64,000 bases of DNA from Thermoplasmata archaeon. GTDB taxonomy: Archaea; Thermoplasmatota; Thermoplasmata; Lutacidiplasmatales; UBA184. The stretch covers positions 228,039 to 292,038 of the forward strand of contig JAKAWX010000002.1 in assembly GCA_021816865.1 (NCBI GenBank), written 5' to 3'. The position numbers and the translations under genes were made by a program. A model generated the notes under the pieces. That model worked only from the letters and a program-made list of their open reading frames with translations, had not been told where the DNA came from and ran no database searches. How positions within the stretch are numbered: position 1 is the first letter of the stretch; each line of letters opens with the position of its first letter. Below are positions 1 to 8,400 of this stretch, in pieces.

Positions 1-267
1 GCTCGACCCGGCTCTCGCGGGCAGACCGTTCAGGCTCTCGACGTCGAAGTCGGTGGCGACGACCTCTCCGCCGAGCTCGGTGAGGGCGCTGAGGAGCCGC
101 CCGAAGCCCGTGCCCAGCTCGAGGATCCGTCGTCGGTCCGCCGAGCCCAGCTGGCGCGAGACGATCGCCCGCTCCACTTCGGTGACCCTTTCCCGACCCC
201 GCCACAGCGCCGCGAAGTCGAACCGCGCGTAATCGCTGACGGACTCGTGCGCGTCGCCGTTCGTCAT
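1..267 (-). CDS. Class I SAM-dependent methyltransferase, N-terminal part (cut by window edge)
   Basis: The 89 visible residues begin at an ATG at 267 and run off the left edge. They contain the Rossmann motif I ILELGTGFGRLL followed by the post-I acidic strand VVATDFD, the usual SAM-binding signature of class I methyltransferases. The substrate cannot be read from this fragment. The start codon overlaps the TGA stop of the upstream glycosyltransferase fusion by four bases (ATGA), so the gene is probably translated as the last visible member of an operon that also holds a cupredoxin and a secreted membrane protein. A role in methylating a surface glycan or lipid is only suggested by context. 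Confidence 0.85.
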   Translation of the reverse strand, partial: MTNGDAHESVSDYARFDFAALWRGRERVTEVERAIVSRQLGSADRRRILELGTGFGRLLSALTELGGEVVATDFDVESLNGLPARAGSS

Positions 268-2300
268 CGGGCGGACGGGAGGGCCGACGGATACGTTACT
301 CCCGTCGATGCCTCCGACGGCTCGTGCCCTTCCACGTACTGGGAACGGAGAGCCTCGAATCGACGGGAAACGAAGGCGACTCGTCCGAATCGCGTCACCG
401 TCCGGAAGGCCCCGGTCTCGTTGGAACGATTCCGCGCGTTCCTCCAGAGACCGGCCAATTGAAGGTACGTCGCGAGGAGAGGGTAGGCGACCGCGTCCGC
501 GACCCGGAGCGCGATCGGCGCGGGGAGGGAATCGGGGTCGTCGGAAGGTCGAGCGCGGACCGCATACAATCGCGGGATCTCGGTGGCCATCCACGGGCAG
601 CGGGCGAGGAGTCCCTGATAGTAGGCCGCTCCCAGGATAGGCTTCGCCGAGAGCGCGTCGCGGGCCGTCAGGAAGTCTCGGCGTTCGGTCAGGGCCTCGG
701 CGGCCGTCGAGTCCTCGATCGTGTAATTGAAGCACGCGACCGGCCCGAACCCGCGGCCCCGACGCCACCGCTCGATCCGCAGGGCGAGGTACGTGTAGCC
801 CAGGAACCACCAAAGCGCCCCCTTTCGAACGACCACGAACAGGTCCAGGTCGTCCTCCGGCTGCGGTTCGCCGTAGGCGACCGAGCCGGTGACGGAGACG
901 CAGCGAACCCAATTTCGGGTCGGTCGAAGCGGTCCGTTGAACAGCTCGAGCGCGTGGCGAAGGGATGCCTCTCCTCGGGTCCGCCGCTCGTCCTGCCCGA
1001 CCGTGGTCGCGCGTGGGGCAAGGACCAGGTCACCGTCCACTCGCGCGAGGCTGGGATGCCCTTCCAGCCAGCCCCGAGTGTCCCCCGGCGTAAAGGGCCC
1101 GTCGGGAGGGAGGAGGGAGATGAGGTCCGGCAGCGCTATGCCCGTCCCGAATCGCGCCGCCACGTCCACTAAGGTCGCTACCCGCAGCTCGAGAGGCGGG
1201 GCGGTCAGTCCCCTCGCGTTGTGCGAGAGTCGAGCGCGCGAGAGCGAGTGAGGGGCGGTTCGCCGAGCCGGGGGTCGAATCCGCTGCCACCGGACGTGGT
1301 CCTTCGGTGGGGGCAGTCGGTCCCAGATGGAGAGGGTGGCCGCCGCGAGCTCGAGGGCCGTCAGCGCCACGAACCGTCGCCAGCCCCGGGTCTGACGGCG
1401 CGCCGATCGCTGGACCACCTTCGCCACCGCACCCGGTGTAGACCGCGCGTGTCCCACGAGGGTACTCGGCCGTCGACCGAGGGCCGCGGTGACCTGGGAG
1501 TTTCCGACGTGGATCCGTCGGCGCTGGTGGAGATGGTCCGTGAGTCGCGTCGGGATCGCGATCTGTACGCGGGCCCCGGGCGCGTAGAGTCGTCGCCCTC
1601 CGTGCTGCGCCAGCCAGACCCCGAAGTACGAGCCGTCGTTGACGATCCCCTCCGGAAGCGGGGGGTGAGGGTCGAGGCTGATGAGGAGAAGCTCGTCGGA
1701 GAGGTGGGCTCCTCCGCCTTCCGACGCGAGGTGGAGATGGAACTCGTGATGCAGGTCCCACATCAGTCGCAGCAGCGGGGCCATGCGACCCGGGGCGTCG
1801 GGGGGCACGACGGGGCGGGCCATGACGGCGTAGGGAGGGGAGTGCCCTCGTGCGCGCCGAAGGAGTTCGGCGACGGCTCCCGGCGCCGCCTCGGCGTCCG
1901 AGTTCAGGAGCACCACCGCGTCGCCCCGGGCGCGGTGGAAGATCTCGCGAAGGGCCCGCGCCTTTCCGGTCCGCTCCGGCTCCACGACGACCATGACCCT
2001 CGGGTCGCGGGCGGCCACGCTCCGGGCGATGTCGACCGTTCGGTCCGTGCAGCCGCTCGCGACGACCCAGATCTGCCCCCAGCGGACCCCGTCCGGAAGG
2101 TCTTGGGCCAGGAGCGACTCCAGGGCCCGCTGGATGTGGGTCTCTTCGTTGTGAGCTACGACGCCCCCCGCGAGCTCGAGACGAGCCTCCGTACGCCCAT
2201 CGCCCGCCCGCCGGGTCGCGCCTCCCACGTCGACGACTCCTGGGCCCTCGCTCAATCTATCCCTCCCGTGCCACACGACTCCCGAAGACCCATGGCCCAT
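264..2300 (-). CDS. Family 2 glycosyltransferase fused to a winged-helix/nucleotidyltransferase
   Basis: A 678-residue protein with two enzyme-like halves. Residues about 43-300 are a GT-A family 2 glycosyltransferase: VVAHNEE at 47-53 and the DxD-equivalent LLNSDAE near 131-137. Residues about 375-440 look like a winged helix. A minimal nucleotidyltransferase follows, with a Gly-Ser pair near 471 and, about twelve residues on, the metal-binding DDLDLF. Free-standing proteins with this helix-plus-nucleotidyltransferase order are known; the fusion to a glycosyltransferase is unusual. It starts 6 bp after the cupredoxin gene and overlaps the methyltransferase. The first ~45 residues precede the recognisable domain, so the true start may be internal. 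A hydrophobic stretch near residue 630 could associate with the membrane. Donor and acceptor are unknown; glycan or lipid modification at the cell surface is an inference. Confidence 0.85.
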   Translation of the reverse strand: MGHGSSGVVWHGRDRLSEGPGVVDVGGATRRAGDGRTEARLELAGGVVAHNEETHIQRALESLLAQDLPDGVRWGQIWVVASGCTDRTVDIARSVAARDPRVMVVVEPERTGKARALREIFHRARGDAVVLLNSDAEAAPGAVAELLRRARGHSPPYAVMARPVVPPDAPGRMAPLLRLMWDLHHEFHLHLASEGGGAHLSDELLLISLDPHPPLPEGIVNDGSYFGVWLAQHGGRRLYAPGARVQIAIPTRLTDHLHQRRRIHVGNSQVTAALGRRPSTLVGHARSTPGAVAKVVQRSARRQTRGWRRFVALTALELAAATLSIWDRLPPPKDHVRWQRIRPPARRTAPHSLSRARLSHNARGLTAPPLELRVATLVDVAARFGTGIALPDLISLLPPDGPFTPGDTRGWLEGHPSLARVDGDLVLAPRATTVGQDERRTRGEASLRHALELFNGPLRPTRNWVRCVSVTGSVAYGEPQPEDDLDLFVVVRKGALWWFLGYTYLALRIERWRRGRGFGPVACFNYTIEDSTAAEALTERRDFLTARDALSAKPILGAAYYQGLLARCPWMATEIPRLYAVRARPSDDPDSLPAPIALRVADAVAYPLLATYLQLAGLWRNARNRSNETGAFRTVTRFGRVAFVSRRFEALRSQYVEGHEPSEASTGVTYPSALPSAR

Positions 2301-2306
2301 CGGGCC

Positions 2307-2945
2307 TCACTTGGGCGAGCGCCGCGAACGTCGCCAGATAGCGAGGCCAGAACCGACTCCGACCACGACCACCACGGCGCCGAGGACGATGAGCACGGTC
2401 GGTGTAAGGAGAGTCGATGATCCGCCCGACGGAGCGGCGACCGACGAGACCAGAGTCCCGTGCATCCCGGACTGGAAATGCCCGGGGATCTCGCAGACGA
2501 ACTCATACGTTCCGACGGACGGCGCCGTGAAGTTCGCGTACGCTCGGGCCCCCGGGGTTCCCGGCAAGCTGAGGTTCACGAGGGGCGGGTGGGCATCAAA
2601 GAACGCGAAGAGCTGGGCGGGCGTGTCGTTCGCGGGGATCGTGAAGTTCGCGACGGGCGACAGGACGAACGTGTGGGGGATTGACGCCTCCTGGATCACG
2701 ACGAGTTGAACGAGGGCACCCGGGACGACATCCAGCACGTCAGGCACGAATGCGAGCGACGAGGTCGCCTGCACGCTGATGTCGCTCGTGGTCGCCGGCG
2801 CAAGCTCCTGGGGACCACTCGGGGTCGTGGGAGCCAATCCCGAGGCAAGCGCGAGTGCGACCAAGCCAACGATTACCCCGACGATCAGCGGGGTCCGTAG
2901 GAGTCCCGCCGATCCCGGGCCGATCCGACCGCTCGAGTCGGTCAC
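2307..2945 (-). CDS. Membrane-anchored cupredoxin (small blue-copper protein)
   Basis: 212 residues with a membrane segment at 18-36, a plastocyanin-like domain at about 55-168 and a second membrane segment at 181-204 followed by an Arg/Lys-rich tail. The type 1 copper ligands are visible: His91 (IPHTF), Cys151 (EFVCEIPGH), His156 and Met161 (GMHG), in the canonical spacing. Such proteins shuttle electrons on the outer face of archaeal membranes (sulfocyanin and halocyanin are examples). The start is GTG at 2945, preceded by GGGAGGT, and overlaps the stop of the small upstream ORF by four bases. No terminal oxidase gene is visible nearby, so the redox partner is unknown. Confidence 0.9.
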   Translation of the reverse strand: MTDSSGRIGPGSAGLLRTPLIVGVIVGLVALALASGLAPTTPSGPQELAPATTSDISVQATSSLAFVPDVLDVVPGALVQLVVIQEASIPHTFVLSPVANFTIPANDTPAQLFAFFDAHPPLVNLSLPGTPGARAYANFTAPSVGTYEFVCEIPGHFQSGMHGTLVSSVAAPSGGSSTLLTPTVLIVLGAVVVVVGVGSGLAIWRRSRRSPK

Positions 2946-3169
2946 GGGACCTCCCTTGGGGCCGAGTCCGTCACCGGGCCGCGTCGCGGTCGGAGGCCGC
3001 CGCGCAAGGTGTCGAAGGCCCTCCGAAGGATGATCGTCTCGTGGGGGCGGGAAGCGTGGGCGGGAGGAGGCCCGGAGGGTGAACCCGAACGGGATCTCCG
3101 CTCTCGCTCGTCCACGGCAATCGCACGATCGTCGGCCTGCCTCTTCTCCCTCGTTCCCCCGTCGTTCAC
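2942..3169 (-). CDS. Small basic ORF linked to both neighbours by GTGA overlaps
   Basis: A 75-codon ORF whose GTG start overlaps the TGA stop of the secreted-protein gene and whose TGA stop overlaps the GTG start of the cupredoxin gene, four bases each. The product is rich in Arg, Glu, Ser and Pro, has no membrane segment and resembles no family I recognise. The double overlap is the main evidence for translation, because such junctions are typical of translationally coupled archaeal genes. The composition is close to what random GC-rich DNA would give, so it may be a chance reading frame inside a 220-base spacer. Confidence 0.4.
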   Translation of the reverse strand: MNDGGTREKRQADDRAIAVDERERRSRSGSPSGPPPAHASRPHETIILRRAFDTLRGGLRPRRGPVTDSAPREVP

Positions 3170-4158
3170 GGTTGCTCCTCCACGAAGGTGAGGTCGGAGG
3201 GTCTCCGGCGCACTCGGCGCGCCGTCAGAGCGAGCGCGGCCACTGCGACCGATCCCGCTCCGCCCACGGCCGCGTAGTCGTAGGGCGGAAGTCCCGCGAG
3301 GGTCTTGGGCACGGGAAGTGAGATGACCGACAGGTACGAGAGCGACCGGAACTCTCCGGCGACGGCGCTGACCCACACGCCGACCGAGGCGTAGGCGCCC
3401 TGCCCCGCGATCTGGACCTCGGGGGTAACGGGAACCAGCGCGGTCCCGTTTCCGGGGAGGCTGACGTTGGCCGACCGACCGAGGTCCACGAACTCCCGCG
3501 GTTCCCCAGTTTGGACCTCGACGCTCGTCACCGAAAAGCTCGTGGGCGAAGGGGCGGTGAGACGTTCCAGCGCGGTGAACGTTGGCCAAAGGGAGACACC
3601 AAGGGCGAGTCGGTCGCCGGCTCCCTGCCACGTCCAGTCCGTGATGGTGACCTCCTGAGTGACGGTACCGAGGTCGACGCCAGGGGAATCCGCGTAGGCG
3701 GGAAGGAGGTAGTCCACTCGCAGACCGACCGAGCCGAGGACCCGAGCGGGATGGACGGGGGAGACGATCGCCACGTAAGCGGCGTAGGCCATGTCGAACC
3801 GATCCGGGCTGCTGAGGTTCGTCGAGTTCCATGTCGCCGAAGAGAGGGCCGCCACCGCGGTGAGGTTGCCAGACGCGGTGACCTCGTCGAGAGACGTGAG
3901 GGTCGTCGAGAGACCCGCGCCGGCGAGGCTCATCGCCGACACGGCGACCGTCGGGGCACCGGGGACGAAGATGCACTGGGTCACTCCGTTGCTCCAGGCG
4001 AGCGTGGTCGAGGACCAGTCCGCCCCCAGCGAGGATCCCGACCCGAACGGCGCGAGCGTGACCGCGAGGACAAGCGCGGTCGCGGCGATCCCGAAGAACG
4101 CCCGGAAGTCCCACCGACCTCTGCGGGGACTTCCGTAGGGCGATCGTCGGTCGGCCAC
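3166..4158 (-). CDS. Secreted membrane-anchored surface protein of module 1
   Basis: With the GTG start at 4158 the protein has 330 residues: a short basic N-terminus, a signal/anchor helix (FFGIAATALVLAVTLAPF), an ectodomain with several N-glycosylation sequons, and a C-terminal helix (VGGAGSVAVAALALTA) followed by an Arg-rich stop-transfer tail. It is similar in length and layout to the protein at 10698-11687 (329 residues). They share a Trp-x-Trp-Gln patch followed by D-x-L-x-LGV/GVEV (WTWQGAGDRL versus WPWQSASDSL) and a (F/Y)RSL(S/G)Y segment before the C-terminal helix. I chose 4158 because GGTAC at 4184-4188 lies 28 bp upstream, where the TATA element falls in this genome. The longer frame to 4299 would read through the operator and into the regulator. 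Function unknown; it probably displays or senses something at the surface. Confidence 0.8.
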   Translation of the reverse strand: MADRRSPYGSPRRGRWDFRAFFGIAATALVLAVTLAPFGSGSSLGADWSSTTLAWSNGVTQCIFVPGAPTVAVSAMSLAGAGLSTTLTSLDEVTASGNLTAVAALSSATWNSTNLSSPDRFDMAYAAYVAIVSPVHPARVLGSVGLRVDYLLPAYADSPGVDLGTVTQEVTITDWTWQGAGDRLALGVSLWPTFTALERLTAPSPTSFSVTSVEVQTGEPREFVDLGRSANVSLPGNGTALVPVTPEVQIAGQGAYASVGVWVSAVAGEFRSLSYLSVISLPVPKTLAGLPPYDYAAVGGAGSVAVAALALTARRVRRRPSDLTFVEEQP

Positions 4159-4183
4159 CGGAAGAGAGCAGGGCGTTCCCCTT

Positions 4184-4224
4184 GTACCTTCTTTTGGTCC
4201 AAGACCGTAAGCGGTTGGTCCGAA
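4184..4224 (-). promoter_or_regulatory. Operator C plus TATA-like element of the module 1 surface-protein gene
   Basis: On the plus strand TTGGTCCAA (4194-4202, a perfect palindrome about its central base) and TTGGTCCGAA (4215-4224) are 21 bp apart, two helical turns. They are separated by a CCGTAA-containing spacer. Read toward the gene, the operator ends in CCAAAAGAAGGTAC, and GGTAC (4188-4184) sits 28 bp before the GTG start. The operator therefore lies just upstream of the BRE/TATA region. Two related copies occur at 11723-11755 and 12647-12678. Confidence 0.75.
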
Positions 4225-4234
4225 CCCGACGGCG

Positions 4235-4762
4235 CTACGGACGAAAGAGCTCCGACCACGTCTCGAGGGTACGCTCGATCCACTCGTCGGCGAACCCACG
4301 ACGGAAGGCGACGAGCGTCCGGAGGACTCGTTCGCGGTCGGTGAGCTCGAAGGTGCGCAGCCGGCCGGCGCGTCCCGTCCGCACGACCCCTATCTCCGCT
4401 AGGCGACGGAGATGGACGGAGAGGCGGCCCTCGCTCAGTCCGGTACGCGTCTCGAGGTCCGGGACGGTCGACCCCGGCGCTTCGAGCAGGGCGATCAGAA
4501 GTCGGCGCGCGGAACGGGAGCGGGTGAGCTTGAGCAGGCTTCGGTCCGCGAGAGGAACCGTCGCGACGAAGTAATGGTCCTGATATCCCGAACGTTCTCG
4601 ATGGAGCAGTCCGGACGTCGTCAGACGATCGAGGTGGTACACCGTTTCGCCCCAACCGGTCCCGGCACGACGCTGGGCTTCGCGGGCCCCGGTGCCCGGG
4701 GCCGTCCGCACCGCCTCATAGAGCCGACGCCGCGTTTCGAGAGCGAGGGGGTCTTCCTCCAT
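4235..4762 (-). CDS. Tandem winged-helix transcriptional regulator, module 1
   Basis: A 175-residue soluble protein with two ArsR-like winged helices, at about residues 8-70 and 88-150. Each carries a recognition-helix and wing pattern; GWGETVYHLDRL in the first copy and GRLSVHLRRLAEIG in the second are the clearest. It matches the 174-residue regulator at 11779-12303 along its whole length, including GWGET.YHLD.L and a C-terminal helix (W.ELF.P versus W.GLLGG). The start is three bases after the stop of the small membrane protein, so the two are co-transcribed. Its stop lies about ten bases from operator C. Double winged-helix proteins can bind tandem half-sites as monomers or dimers, which fits the two half-sites. 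The ligand or signal is unknown. Confidence 0.85.
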   Translation of the reverse strand: MEEDPLALETRRRLYEAVRTAPGTGAREAQRRAGTGWGETVYHLDRLTTSGLLHRERSGYQDHYFVATVPLADRSLLKLTRSRSARRLLIALLEAPGSTVPDLETRTGLSEGRLSVHLRRLAEIGVVRTGRAGRLRTFELTDRERVLRTLVAFRRGFADEWIERTLETWSELFRP

Positions 4763-4765
4763 CGC

Positions 4766-5044
4766 TCAGACGTGACGGGGCCAGAGGGTGGCCGCCAGGC
4801 CGAGGAAGACCGCGACCAATACGATCGACAGGACGGGCAGCTGGACTTCGGTGTACGGAGGAGGGTTCCCCGGAAGCTGACCCCACGTCCAGAGGCCTCC
4901 CAGGGTCGCGAGAGCGAGGTTCCCTCCCGCCACGAGGGCGAAACGGCCGTCCCGCGAGCGGGCCCACGCGGCGAGCGGTACCGCCGCGTTCAGGAGTGCC
5001 ACCCCGGTCAGCAGGACCGCCACGAAGAGCTCGAGGAGGCTCAC
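4766..5044 (-). CDS. Small three-helix membrane protein, module 1
   Basis: 92 residues from a GTG at 5044, with membrane helices at about 4-25, 33-52 and 68-88. It aligns with the 96-residue product at 12305-12595: both begin M-(S/D)-LL..F.AV.L.G, carry a conserved SR.RD.R..LV..G turn after the first helix, and have an aromatic/proline-rich loop before helix 3. The start was chosen over upstream ATG codons because CTTAAAC (5072-5066) is 25 bp upstream. It is followed directly by the winged-helix regulator, the same order as in module 2. Such a membrane protein could hold the regulator at the membrane or pass it a signal; that is inference. Confidence 0.75.
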   Translation of the reverse strand: MSLLELFVAVLLTGVALLNAAVPLAAWARSRDGRFALVAGGNLALATLGGLWTWGQLPGNPPPYTEVQLPVLSIVLVAVFLGLAATLWPRHV

Positions 5045-5451
5045 GGGCCTCGGGAAGGCCCCACGGTTTAAGGAGTTGATTCGCGGCCGAACTCGCCGGC
5101 CGGGCGACCCGGTACGCTCGTGAGGGGCCGAACCCATTTGGCGCCCCGTGCTCCGCATCGCGGGCTAGGAAGCCTCTCCTGACCGAGTCCGGGGGTCGAA
5201 GGCAGAATGTCAAGGTCGGATCCCGAGGACCCTGGGAGTGCGACCTACGCCTTGGGAGACCGGCGGGTCCTCGAGCGACCCGGCTCCGCCGTCCGTGAGG
5301 CGTACCACCGGGGGTCGAGGGCGGGCGGTGTTCGGTCGCCTCTCGGTTCCGAGGGTCGCCGATCCGTGGCCACTCTCCGCGGCGGCACTGGACCGGCGTT
5401 TCCTGAGCCGCACCAAGGTTTGTATAGTCGAACAAGCCACGAAAGACCGAC
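5045..5451. promoter_or_regulatory. Divergent promoter region between module 1 and the thermopsin-like gene
   Basis: About 400 bases without a convincing gene. On the minus strand CTTAAAC at 5066-5072 lies 25 bp before the start of the small membrane protein. On the plus strand TTTGTATAG at 5419-5427 lies 28 bp before the ATG at 5452. A single CGCACCAA at 5410-5417 next to the latter resembles one operator half-site, but no partner is seen 21 bp away. Confidence 0.6.
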
Positions 5452-8400
5452 ATGGCCGCGTTGCCGTCCGTACGAAAAGCAGTCTATGCGTTGCCGATCG
5501 TTGTCGTAATCGCCGCGTTGATGGTGCTCCCCGCCGGAGCGTTCGCCGGCGCCACGTCCGTCACGGGGACATCCCTGACGAGCGCGAGCGGGTCGGGCGC
5601 TCACGCGGCGGCCCTAGGCTCGACCCCCTGGGGCGGGAACTTCGCCGCTTTGAAGGGTTCGTTCCCCACCGTGCCGACCTCGACTCCTTTCTCCCCGGGA
5701 CATTATTCTCCTGCCTCTCCCAGCGTATCTCCCCCGTCGACCGCGGGGTTCTCGGCGAGCTCGACCGTCGCCAGCGTCCTGGGTTCGATCTCCTCGGGCC
5801 GAGTGCCGTCCTACGCGGCGTACCTTCCGAACTACAACCTCCTCGCCCACCCGGCGTCGAACGCTGGCCAGCTCATCAGTCCGTTCTACACGGCCTCTCC
5901 CGCCCCGATGGGTGTGGGGGACCTCGGAATCGGTTCGAGCGGACCCTACCAGTACTGGACTCCGTCCTTTGACGGCCAATTCACGCTCAACAGCTACAAC
6001 GCGACCGCCGGTCAGCTCTACGAAGACACCGGTGGGTACTACTGGAACGGCCTCCCCGCCAACCAAGCCTCGAGCCCGTACCAGTCCGGCGTCCAGCTCA
6101 ACACCGTGACGACCAACGTCTCGATTCCCGGCTCGACCACGGCGGCGTTCTGGACCCAGAACGTCATCGACTTCTCGGGCAACCAGCTCCAGTTCATCGA
6201 CAACGTCTGGAACTTCTCCGGGGCCTCGCTGAACCCGGGGACCCTCTACTCCTTCAACGGAACGTTCGTCCCGGGCCAGTTCTACTACGACCTCGGGCCC
6301 ACGATGCCCCTCGCGTTCCCGGTCACGATCGCGCTCTACAACAACGTCTCGAACAACCCGAACGGCCGCAGCCAGGTGACGTTCGGCTACCGGGTCACGG
6401 AACCGGGCCACGTCTTCGCGGGCATCTACGACACGGTGGTCTTCAATTCCATCGCTCCCCCGCTGCCCGCGGACTTCCTGGTGAACGGCAACACGGCGAC
6501 GCCGATCGGCGCGCTCTACGACTCCGAGCTCGTCTTTACCGGACCGGGCGCGGGCTCGAACGCCGTCATCAACTCGGTGAACGGCAGCCTGAGCCTGATG
6601 CGCCAGGTCGGCCCGGCCTACTCGGGAGTCCCGGCCGCATTCGACTATGGCGGCGACACCGGCGAGACGGCGGTCGGAGTGGCCAGCACGTGGTTCGGTA
6701 CGACCGAGAACGTCACGACCGGTCCCTCGCTGCTCTACGGGCTCTGGAACACCCTTCAGACCGGCAGCGGGAGCATCCACTTCACGGCGCACGTGACGCC
6801 GAGTTACGGTTTCGTGTTCGTCGGGCCTGCGCTCGCCCAGTCGTACAATTTCAGCTGGGCGCCGACAGACCTCTCGGGGACCGTTAGCATTTACCTCCCG
6901 CCCGTGCTCTTCGGCTACAACTTCACCGTGTTCGCCGACGGCTACCATCAGTTCGCCGGCACGCCGTTCTCCGCATCGACCACCGATACGGTCGCGATGA
7001 CCGCCGCTCCGGCGGTCCTCGACGCACCCCTCTACATGGGGTCGGCGGCCCAGGCGTCCGCGTTGGCCGCCGCGGTCGGCGGCAGCGCGAGCGCCCCGTA
7101 CACCTTCAAGAATCTCGAGGTGCGGGTGAACCTCACGTTCAATCGGTTGAACGACTGGGGTTTCCCGACCTTCAGCCTCGTGCAGGCGACCGGGTTCTCG
7201 GCCGCGGTCGACGTCAACAACGTCTACGTCGGACCCAACTGGTACGGGATCACCCAGTGGTTCCAGTCGCCGTTCGGGTACACCGGCAACATCCCGTATC
7301 TGGGTCAGCAGTACGTGGTCTACGACGGGACGAATGACGTCTTCTCGAACCTCGACCTCTTCGGCGTCCAGATTCCGGCCGGGGTGATGCAGGGCGGGGC
7401 GATCTCGCTCTGGAACGATGTCGGTGCGAGCGTCACCGACGTCAGCTCCGGCTACGGCTCCTTCGGCGTCTGGGCTGCCGCATCGCCGGGCACGACCGTG
7501 ACGAACTCGATCTCGGGCCTCGGCGCGGCGGTGTTCAGCGTGATCGCGTCCTCGGGTGCGGTGGGGACCAACCTGAGCGCCGAGTTCGGCGCGGCGGACG
7601 TCTTTGACGAGGGCGGCTCCGGGGGGACGTTTACCACCCTGGACGCCTCCTCTGGCTCGGTCGGCTTCCAGAGCTTCTGGGCGAACGCCACCACGCTGGA
7701 CGGGGTCTCGGCCGTTGCCGGTTCTGAGGCGGTCTACGCGACCGGCGGGATCGGTCTCACGGTGACGACGGTCAGCGCGAGCGGCGCCGCAGGAGTCGTC
7801 GGGTACGGCGTCACGACGAGCTTGGTGAGCGGCGTGACCGCCACGAACGCGAGCCCCGTCGCCGTCGGCTTCCTCGGGGGCTCAGGCGCGTCGGTCTCGA
7901 ACGTGCGGGTGAACGGCAGCACGGGCGTCATTTTCGAGAGCTTCCTGTCGGGTACGCTCACGGGCCTCACCGCCGAGAACTCAAGCTCCGGTGTGGCGAT
8001 GCTCGGTTCCGAATGGGTCAACGTCTCGAGCGTCAACGCGACCACGGGCAGTCAAGCGGCGCTCGTCGACACCTCCTCGTTCGTCTCCCTTTCGGGAATC
8101 TCGGCCGGCCCCGCGAGCGGTGGCTCGACCATCGTGGCGTCGACGAGCGTGAACGTTACGGGGGTCACGGTCTCGGGCGAAGACGTCGGAACCGCCATCC
8201 AGAGCTCCCAAGAGGTTACCGTGCGCGGGACTTCGGCCTCGGACAGCTCGGTCGGGGTCTTCGCCCTCGGTTCGTCCTGGGTCACCGTCGACCAGACCAC
8301 GGTCTCGGGCCAGTCGCTCGCGGTCGGACTCAACCAGGACACCGACGCGAGCGTGAACGGGGTCACGGCGACCAACGCGACCCTCTCCGGGCCCTGGGCG

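Noticed and set aside
5410-5417. CGCACCAA next to the TATA element of the thermopsin-like gene, resembling an operator half-site
   Set aside because: No second half-site 21 bp away; a single 8-base match is expected by chance.
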